Virus record (IMG/VR): IMGVR_UViG_3300042923_000504
Span: 1 to 39,849 of that record
From: a virus
Length of the DNA stretch: 39,849 nucleotides
Strand: one strand, 5' to 3'
Of the stretch, positions 34,192-39,849 are shown piece by piece. Position 1 is the stretch's first letter. Each line of letters opens with the position of its first letter. Position numbers and translations under genes: made by a program. The notes below the pieces were generated by a model. The model was not told the DNA's origin. It searched no databases and saw only the letters and a program-made list of their open reading frames with translations.

Positions 34192-34522
34192 CTACTTCAT
34201 TCACTTTCTTGCAATAAAACAACAATTCACGGTTTAAGCCTTTGGGATCAATACATGAAAGGATTTCATAAACGTCATTTTCGTGAAAAATGCGCATAGA
34301 ATTGTCTATTCCATTTAAGTAATATGTTCTGAATTTCACTTCCACTTTACTTTGAACAGCTTCAGCAGCAAAAAACTCTCTTCCTAAAATCGGTTCTTTA
34401 GCAGCCCAGACATTTGTTGCAACATCCATCCAATTAGAGTCATCTTTTATCACTTCACCGTATTCGTTTTGCAATTGTGGAGGCGATTTGATGGTTATTT
34501 TATGTCTCATATCCGTCCTCAT
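34184..34522 (-). CDS. Head closure (head-tail joining) protein (112 aa)
   Basis: Similar in plan to SPP1 gp16 and phage head-tail joining proteins: small beta-barrel with RHKITIKSPPQLQNEYGEVIKDDSNWMDVATNVWAAKEPILGREFFAAEA and a FRTYYLNGIDNSMRI segment. It closes the head connector. Two ATGs (34522 and 34510) are possible starts. It lies between connector and gp10-like genes. Confidence 0.75.
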   Translation of the reverse strand: MRTDMRHKITIKSPPQLQNEYGEVIKDDSNWMDVATNVWAAKEPILGREFFAAEAVQSKVEVKFRTYYLNGIDNSMRIFHENDVYEILSCIDPKGLNRELLFYCKKVNEVDG

Positions 34523-34788
34523 GATACCACCGAATACTCCACAGATAGGGATAGATGATTTTTTAGAGATTCAAAAGACTTTTGAAAACGTTCAGCTTCG
34601 GGGTTATCCCAACCAAAATTAGCTTTACAATAAGTAAGAATTGCTCTCTTTATTAGTGGATCATTTATATCGGTAAGTCCTACACCACTTAATTGTAATT
34701 CAGATATAGCTGCGTTGATTAAATCCTGTACTTCTTCATCTAACTCATTCCCACTTAGTCTTAAAGCGTTTTTAGCAGATTCAAGCAT
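34519..34788 (-). CDS. Head-tail connector, gp6-like (89 aa)
   Basis: Small all-alpha connector (LESAKNALRLSGNELDEEVQDLINAAISEL, then PLIKRAILTYCKANFGWDNPEAERFQKSFESLKNHLSL). The I-A-I-L-T-Y-c-k-a-n-f-g-wdnpea pattern is characteristic of HK97 gp6/SPP1 gp15-type adaptors, which form a ring under the portal. Overlaps the next gene by 4 bases. Confidence 0.82.
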   Translation of the reverse strand: MLESAKNALRLSGNELDEEVQDLINAAISELQLSGVGLTDINDPLIKRAILTYCKANFGWDNPEAERFQKSFESLKNHLSLSVEYSVVS

Positions 34789-34804
34789 CTACACACCTGC
34801 TTTC

Positions 34805-34835
34805 ATAAAGGAAAGAGCCACTGAAAGACAGTGGC
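34805..34835 (-). terminator. Intrinsic terminator after capsid region
   Basis: Leftward GCCACTG, 5-base loop, CAGTGGC, then TCTTTCCTTT. It lies between the small 62-codon gene after the capsid gene and the connector gene, and would cap capsid-level expression. Confidence 0.72.
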
Positions 34836-34845
34836 CTTTAAACAC

Positions 34846-35034
34846 CTATTGCGTTTTATCTTTCCGTTTTACTTTATCTTTCTTTTCTATAACTACATTA
34901 GGTTCTTTTTTAAGAAACCCACTTTCTTGTAAAAAAGAAATTCGTTTTGAATCAGTTGATTCATACATATCACCTTCGGAATATCCTACCAATGATACTT
35001 TATCAATGAATGGATTAATTACTAAATGCTTCAT
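34846..35034 (-). CDS. Small protein after the capsid gene (62 aa)
   Basis: MKHLVINPFIDKVSLVGYSEGDMYESTDSKRISFLQESGFLKKE with a basic tail. Small proteins of this sort, with a F-x-D-k pattern and a hydrophobic surface, often sit between capsid and connector genes. They may be capsid decoration or structural accessories. It is transcribed at capsid level because a terminator follows. Function unknown. Confidence 0.55.
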   Translation of the reverse strand: MKHLVINPFIDKVSLVGYSEGDMYESTDSKRISFLQESGFLKKEPNVVIEKKDKVKRKDKTQ

Positions 35035-35044
35035 CTAATCATCC

Positions 35045-36223
35045 TTAAACTGCTGCAGCTTTGTTAAGAACAACTAGTGAATTATTGTCTACTACTTTAC
35101 CATCCACAATCATGATTGCTTTTGTAACAAGATCATCAGTAGCATTGTCTTCATACTTCTTAACACCCATTTGATAATTAGTGTTTAAAGCATAATCCTT
35201 ATAGTTAAATAAGAATGCGAATGCTTCCCCAGTATCAGCTGTTCCAAAGCTATCTAGGTAGTTACAAAGAACAACAGGACGGCCTAAAAGAACACGCTCT
35301 GGCTTGCCATCAATTCCATAATTAGTACGTGCAATTGGTTGCCCTGCTGAATCAAGCATAGAAACAAATCCTAAGAATGTCTTTTTAGTCATTGTCCACA
35401 CAGCATTAGCTTCGTACTCAAGAGGAAGAGCTGCTTCTGCATCTGTTAAAGCTTTATAATCAAGCTTAGAAATATTTAGAGCTTGTCCAGTTACAGGAGT
35501 TTCTGCCAAAATTCCTTTTGGTTGGCCAGATCCAGTACCACTGATAATTGATTGCTCGATTGCTTTAGTCATTGCTTCCACAACATTGTTGATTAAAGTA
35601 GATTCAAATACTGCTAGAGCCATAGTATCTACTTCTAAAGAAACAGCAACAGCACAACGTAGTTTGTGATAGTTGAAGGTAATGCTACCAGTAGATTTCT
35701 TTTGAGTATCGCTTCCAGCACCTTCAGCTACCCAAGTTGCAACAGGTTTAACAGCAGAAGTCGGAACGGATACACCACCTTTAATTGCTGTGCGAGTAAC
35801 AAGTGGAAGAATCATACCAACAGCTTCGATTTTTTCCACAATCTTATTTAACACTGTTTGTGGAATAACAGAACCAACATCACCAGTCTTTGTTACTGCA
35901 TTTGCACGTAATTCAGCTGGGATTGCTTCTCCACGTAAAACATAATTCATGAATGCTTTACGATATTCTACTGAATCAGAACCTAATTCGCGTTGTTCTT
36001 GTGGATTAGCATTGAATGTTTCAATAGTGCGCACTTCTGTAGCAACACCGCTATTAATTGCACTAGCTTCAGTCATTAAACGTTGACGAGTTTCAATTTG
36101 TGCCTTTTCATCATTTAAAGCACGAAGCTCAGTATCCAAAGATGTTAAATCTACTTGCTGATCACCTTCTAATAAACTACGAATTTCTACAATACGTGCT
36201 TGGATTTCTTGTAAACGATTCAT
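35045..36223 (-). CDS. Major capsid protein, HK97 fold (392 aa)
   Basis: N-terminal coiled delta (scaffold) region of about 100 residues (MNRLQEIQARIVEIRSLLEGDQ..., RALNDEKAQIETRQRLM) that the protease should remove. Then the HK97 core follows: VIPQTVLNKIVEKIEAVGMILPLVTRTAIKGGVSVPTS, the E-loop region, and the A-domain (GTGSGQPKGILAE, then WTMTKKTFLGFVSML, GKPERVLLGRPVVLCNYL). It lies directly after the protease gene. Size normal. Confidence 0.92.
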   Translation of the reverse strand: MNRLQEIQARIVEIRSLLEGDQQVDLTSLDTELRALNDEKAQIETRQRLMTEASAINSGVATEVRTIETFNANPQEQRELGSDSVEYRKAFMNYVLRGEAIPAELRANAVTKTGDVGSVIPQTVLNKIVEKIEAVGMILPLVTRTAIKGGVSVPTSAVKPVATWVAEGAGSDTQKKSTGSITFNYHKLRCAVAVSLEVDTMALAVFESTLINNVVEAMTKAIEQSIISGTGSGQPKGILAETPVTGQALNISKLDYKALTDAEAALPLEYEANAVWTMTKKTFLGFVSMLDSAGQPIARTNYGIDGKPERVLLGRPVVLCNYLDSFGTADTGEAFAFLFNYKDYALNTNYQMGVKKYEDNATDDLVTKAIMIVDGKVVDNNSLVVLNKAAAV

Positions 36224-36236
36224 TTGAACATCTCCT

Positions 36237-36821
36237 CTATAAATAAGTTTTTAAAATAAGTTTTTTACGTAAATCCTGTTGCTTTCTTTCTTCTAAATAA
36301 TTTTTATATGGATCATATCCCCTAGCGCTAACTTCTGAATCTGGATAGGCAGGGAATGCAACAGCACTAACTTCTAACAATCTTGCTTTCGTAACAGTTC
36401 TAAGCATTAAGTCATCGTCTGGTTCTTCGATGTCTTCACTTATCATGTTGAAACCAAAACTTACTCCGTCTACATCCCCACGTTTTATCGTTTCGTAAGT
36501 GTCGTTTCCGAGAGTTGTTTTAGGTAAATCTAACTCAAAGCGCAAACCAATAGAATCTTCCACTAATCGCAAAGTGTGATTTTTTGTCCTACCTAATACT
36601 TTCGAAGTATCATGAGACCATAAAAATCGCTGGTCATCTTTTTGTAAAGATTCAGTAAAGGATCCTTGTTTAAACTGTTCGCGGAATTTACGATAATATC
36701 CCATGACAACGGATTTTTTCTCCCACTTAACAGCATACCCGGTAAGTGTTCGATTACCATTTTCATCTTCTCTAATCTCAATCTGTTGAGTCAGGAGTTC
36801 CCTTTTTTCCGTTTTGTCCAT
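36237..36821 (-). CDS. HK97-type prohead protease, S78 (194 aa)
   Basis: Matures the capsid by cutting the delta domain. The start is placed at the ATG 36819-36821 after GGGAGGTG; an upstream frame overlaps the portal. The catalytic triad is visible: His in LWSHDTSKVLG (near residue 68), Ser in GVSFGF (near 120) and Glu in LLEVSAVAFPAYP (near 145). GYAVKWEKKS and FKQGSFTESL are family segments. It overlaps the portal gene end by 44 bases. Confidence 0.9.
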   Translation of the reverse strand: MDKTEKRELLTQQIEIREDENGNRTLTGYAVKWEKKSVVMGYYRKFREQFKQGSFTESLQKDDQRFLWSHDTSKVLGRTKNHTLRLVEDSIGLRFELDLPKTTLGNDTYETIKRGDVDGVSFGFNMISEDIEEPDDDLMLRTVTKARLLEVSAVAFPAYPDSEVSARGYDPYKNYLEERKQQDLRKKLILKTYL

Positions 36822-37995
36822 TTGTCTCACCTCCCTTACCCACAATTGCAGTGTCTAAACGTCTAATCGGTTTATCTCCACCTTCAATAGGGCTAAGAGA
36901 TAATATTGAGCGCCATTCATTAGGCGTCATGGCCCCACGGTCCACCATCTGTACTAAATTCATCTTGGTAGACATCGAAGCATATTGAAGACTTGAAGCC
37001 TCAAATACAATCTTGTTTCCAAATCCTCTTTCACGACGTGAAAAAAGCTTCCTGGTATATTCTCCAGCAAGCTGTACAGCTAATGGTTCTATCTCAGATT
37101 CGTAATAAGCATTCCATTCATCTTCCGTGTACTTGCTTTGAATGATTTTCTCATTCGTATTAAAGAAGTTATAAATTCGTTGAATGGTCTCCTGCATTTG
37201 CTTTGAGTCTGGAACAAAAGCTTCATTCTTCACTTGTTCTAAATCATAACGAGGATCCGTTGCAGCTGCACCAATATTTTGATTATCAATGCTCAGATAA
37301 TTTTTCACAAAACTACTTACCTGTAAATCAACATCTTCTTGCTTTAAAACAGATTTGAATTTGAGAATCCACTTAACTATTGCGCTATTTTTTATTGCTT
37401 TAACAATACCTTGATCCGTTGTATTCACGATTTCCATGAGTGCTGATAAAGCATCACCAGGATGTTCTCCAAAAAAGTCATCCTCATTAAAATCTTTACG
37501 AAGGTGAATAATGTCTGTATAAGGGATTGTCATTCTTTTTCCATTTCTAAAATAAAACTTAAGGAATAATTCATTTGTACTATTCTCCACAACTTCAATT
37601 GACACACAAGGAATAGGATAAATTTCTGAAACATATCCAAGTTCATCCCGTTTAATATAGGCAAATGCGTTATTATTTAACTCTAACTGAGTAGCTAATT
37701 TTTCTTGCATTACTTGACCTGTCATTAAAGGGTTCGGTTCTTCCAATACAAACCTTAGATATGGGTCTGGATTTATCTTGAATTCATTCGCATTGTCTCG
37801 AATATGCTTCGCAACTAGCTTACCTACCGCCTTAGCTTTTGGTCTAATACATGCGCGAATAATATCGCTTTGAAAGAGAGTTCCACTCCATGAATAAAAA
37901 CCTTCTCCTTGGTCATTTACCATTTCAAATCGAGTATTAATGACTTCATTCTTTTTTTTACCAAACATTTTTTCAAAAAGTCCCAAATGTTTCAC
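36778..37995 (-). CDS. Portal protein, HK97 type (405 aa)
   Basis: Dodecameric ring for DNA passage at one capsid vertex. YSWSGTLFQSDIIRACIRPKAKAVGKLVAKHI is the typical N-terminal core; PNPLMTGQVMQEKLATQLELNNNAFAYIKRD, IHLRKDFNEDDFFGEHP and the C-terminal SLQYASMSTKMNLVQMVDRGAMTPNEWRSILSLSPIEGG (here in parts) match HK97-family portals. Length about 400, as usual. Followed by protease and capsid genes. Confidence 0.9.
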   Translation of the reverse strand: MKHLGLFEKMFGKKKNEVINTRFEMVNDQGEGFYSWSGTLFQSDIIRACIRPKAKAVGKLVAKHIRDNANEFKINPDPYLRFVLEEPNPLMTGQVMQEKLATQLELNNNAFAYIKRDELGYVSEIYPIPCVSIEVVENSTNELFLKFYFRNGKRMTIPYTDIIHLRKDFNEDDFFGEHPGDALSALMEIVNTTDQGIVKAIKNSAIVKWILKFKSVLKQEDVDLQVSSFVKNYLSIDNQNIGAAATDPRYDLEQVKNEAFVPDSKQMQETIQRIYNFFNTNEKIIQSKYTEDEWNAYYESEIEPLAVQLAGEYTRKLFSRRERGFGNKIVFEASSLQYASMSTKMNLVQMVDRGAMTPNEWRSILSLSPIEGGDKPIRRLDTAIVGKGGETNGQNGKKGTPDSTD

Positions 37996-38004
37996 CTCCC
38001 TTGA

Positions 38005-39690
38005 CTAAATCATGTTGAGATAATCATTTTTCTTTTCTTGAAGGACCACATAAGCATTTAAAAGTGCTGCTGTACCGTCTATCCTTCTTCGCTGGTTGTT
38101 CGTCTTGTTTGGTTGGATATTTAGGTTTTTATCCACATCAATAGCTGTATTCGATAAACACCATTTATCAATAGGGTTATTGTTATAGATAATTTTCTTT
38201 GCTTCTAAGTCAGCTCCAAGCAATTTCATAGGCATTGATAAGGTTTGCTTACCCTGAGAAATAGGAACCATAGCCTCCATGCCAAAATAACCTTGCATTT
38301 CTTCAACCCAATATTTTGCAGACCATCTATCATAGCCAATCCAAGGAATATAAATCCCATAATCATTTCGCATTTCTAAAAACCATTCAGTGACAAACTT
38401 TGCATGAACACTATTACCAGGAGTGGTTCTTAGCAAGCCCATATCATGCCACAGATTATAGGGTATCTTATCTTCTTTTGTACGCTGATCAAGTAAATCT
38501 TCAGGCAACCAATACATTTGCTTAACATAAATATTGGAGTCGTTTGGAACCATAAAAATAACCTTAGCTGCTGTTAAGTCTGTTGTACTTGATAAGTCAC
38601 AACCACCTATACCATAGCTAGGGTTAAGATTATTAATATCATAAGTAGTTTTATTGTTTAATTGCTCGAAGGTTAACCATGCTTCACTGGATGTTTCTCT
38701 TATATTAAAATCCTTGGTCAATAAATTCTTAACCAACAATGAATTTGATTTTGCTTTGTTTACCTTTGTTTCAAGCTGATCAATCTTTTTAATGGTACCT
38801 AATCCCGGATTAGCTTTCGGCCAGCTAGATGGGTCTGTCCATTCTTCCCTTTTGTCTAGTTCGTAGATGATGGGGAGGAAGCGGTCATCTTTATATCCAT
38901 CAGCATCATCCAAACCATTTAAAAGCATTTCAGCCTCTTCATACTTCATATCATAGACGGATTCACGAATGGTTCCAGCCGTGGTAATCATGAATATCAT
39001 AGGTTGTTCACGCGCTGATGTTCCGTCCACAATAACATCGTACAGGTTTTTATCTTTCCAGGCGTGAATTTCATCCATCATAGCTCCATGTACGTTTAAA
39101 CCGTCTAGTGTCTCACTGTCAGACCCTAAAGGCTTAAAGGAGCTATCATTCCATTCAGAAACCATCTCTGAAACCAATGGCTTGATTCTTTTTAGGAGCG
39201 CTGGAGACTTCTTCACCATTCGTTTTGATTCTAACCAAACCAATTTAGCCTGGTCTTTCTTCGTTGCTACAGCATAAACCTCACTACCCGGTTCGCCATC
39301 AGCTATTTGAAGATATAAACCAATACCAGAGGCTATAGTGGATTTCCCATTTTTACGAGCAACCACTAGAAGTATTTCTCTATGTTTTCTCGTACCATCA
39401 ATCTTGTGGATGAAACCAAAGGAAGCTGCAATAAAAGCCTTCTGCCAAACCTCTAAGACAATAGGTTTACCTCCCCATTTACCTTTAGAGTGCTTGCAGT
39501 AGTTCTCTATAAACTCAATTGCATGATTGGCTCGTTTGGGGTCATATTCCCACTCATTAGATTGGTTATGGACATCCTCCACAAGCTTTTTGTAAATCCG
39601 TCTAACCTTATTAGAAACAATTTCTTTTCCGCTTTGAATCATATCCCAATATTCAAGAATAGGATTGTAAGCTAAAGGATATTTAATCAT
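38005..39690 (-). CDS. terL: Terminase large subunit (561 aa)
   Basis: Packaging motor ATPase and nuclease. The ATPase domain has LEVWQKAFIAASFGF, Walker A VARKNGKST near residue 113, and Walker B GAMMDEIHAW near 203. The nuclease domain begins at IGGCDLSSTTDLTA (metal Asp near 365), with further acidic positions toward the C-terminus (GYDRWSAKYW, AIDVDKNLN). This is the Terminase_1/HK97-like class, compatible with cos packaging. The ATG overlaps the small-subunit stop (ATGA). Confidence 0.93.
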   Translation of the reverse strand: MIKYPLAYNPILEYWDMIQSGKEIVSNKVRRIYKKLVEDVHNQSNEWEYDPKRANHAIEFIENYCKHSKGKWGGKPIVLEVWQKAFIAASFGFIHKIDGTRKHREILLVVARKNGKSTIASGIGLYLQIADGEPGSEVYAVATKKDQAKLVWLESKRMVKKSPALLKRIKPLVSEMVSEWNDSSFKPLGSDSETLDGLNVHGAMMDEIHAWKDKNLYDVIVDGTSAREQPMIFMITTAGTIRESVYDMKYEEAEMLLNGLDDADGYKDDRFLPIIYELDKREEWTDPSSWPKANPGLGTIKKIDQLETKVNKAKSNSLLVKNLLTKDFNIRETSSEAWLTFEQLNNKTTYDINNLNPSYGIGGCDLSSTTDLTAAKVIFMVPNDSNIYVKQMYWLPEDLLDQRTKEDKIPYNLWHDMGLLRTTPGNSVHAKFVTEWFLEMRNDYGIYIPWIGYDRWSAKYWVEEMQGYFGMEAMVPISQGKQTLSMPMKLLGADLEAKKIIYNNNPIDKWCLSNTAIDVDKNLNIQPNKTNNQRRRIDGTAALLNAYVVLQEKKNDYLNMI

Positions 39691-39849
39691 CGATTCATCA
39701 CAAAGTCTTCAAACCCGTCATCCTCATTCTTTGGTTCTTCTTTCGGCAACAGATCTGTGAGTGACTTCATAACTTGAACATGATTTTTTATCATTGTGTT
39801 ATACACTTCTACAGCTGATGACTTCTTCACACCAAACTGATTAGCACCA
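39687..39849 (-). CDS. terS: Terminase small subunit, C-terminal end (second copy of joint)
   Basis: The same gene as at 1-327, seen from the other side of the circle joint. Bases 39687-39722 hold the last 12 codons including the stop (DDGFEDFVMNR), and 39723-39849 duplicates bases 1-127. The gene has no start in this copy because the window ends. Merge it with the entry at 1-327. Confidence 0.8.
   Translation of the reverse strand, partial: GANQFGVKKSSAVEVYNTMIKNHVQVMKSLTDLLPKEEPKNEDDGFEDFVMNR
39723..39849. repeat. Exact terminal overlap, copy 2
   Basis: Second copy of the 127-base overlap; removing it gives a unique circle of 39,722 bp. There is no mismatch between copies. Confidence 0.93.

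Noticed and set aside
1-39849. tRNA, rRNA, insertion sequence, retron or diversity-generating element
   Set aside because: I looked for cloverleaf ends, transposase motifs, reverse transcriptase motifs and template/variable repeats by eye and saw none.

Overview
The window is a complete, circularly closed genome of a temperate siphovirus-type phage, unique length 39,722 bp. The first 127 bases recur exactly as the last 127, and the small terminase gene reads straight across that joint. A+T richness, strong GGAGG ribosome sites with frequent TTG/GTG starts, sigma-A-type promoters, a B. subtilis-type LexA (DinR) box, a large serine integrase and an ArpU/RinA-type late regulator all point to a Bacillus-like host in the Bacillota. 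No host gene is present.

Layout. Nearly everything reads leftward (minus strand). Lysogeny control sits at 15.2-16.5 kb: a Cro-like gene, a short CI-like repressor, 17-bp TTCTCA-N5-TGAGAA operators, and a convergent 43-codon gene behind a LexA box. The leftward early operon (about 15.5 to 1.7 kb) holds small proteins, a YqaI-type zinc ribbon, a Gam-like nuclease inhibitor, a Sak4-like ATPase, an SF2 helicase, a DUF669 single-strand-binding-like protein, a primase/D5 helicase with an iteron-bearing AT-rich origin candidate beside it, a VRR-NUC nuclease, two tandem HNH paralogues, an orphan DNA methyltransferase, several Cys-rich microproteins, DUF3310, an all-alpha dUTPase and the ArpU-like regulator. 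A promoter with phased direct repeats, a palindrome and a terminator (1.49-1.64 kb) separates the early and late parts.

The late operon continues leftward from 1.3 kb through HNH and small terminase, across the circle joint, then large terminase, portal, protease, HK97-type capsid, connectors, major tail protein, a tail chaperone with a clear -1 frameshift site, tape measure, tail tip, XkdX, a beta-propeller tail protein, holin and GH25 endolysin (about 24.2 kb). Intrinsic terminators lie inside it after capsid, major tail protein, XkdX and the propeller gene.

Between lysis and integrase is an accessory block. It has a rightward XRE regulator plus membrane/coiled-coil protein, and a leftward cassette of ribbon-helix-helix protein, small two-helix membrane protein, membrane-anchored M23 peptidase, a 76-residue unknown, a 791-residue HerA/VirD4-type ATPase and a basic 52-residue protein. 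A 48-bp symmetric site immediately after the integrase gene is a strong attP candidate. Integration there would put int at one prophage end and this cassette at the other, the usual place for lysogen-expressed genes.

The most interesting observations are the T4SS-like cassette, the LexA-boxed microgene facing a repressor that has no self-cleavage domain, and the late leader, which looks like an activator- and/or antitermination-controlled switch.
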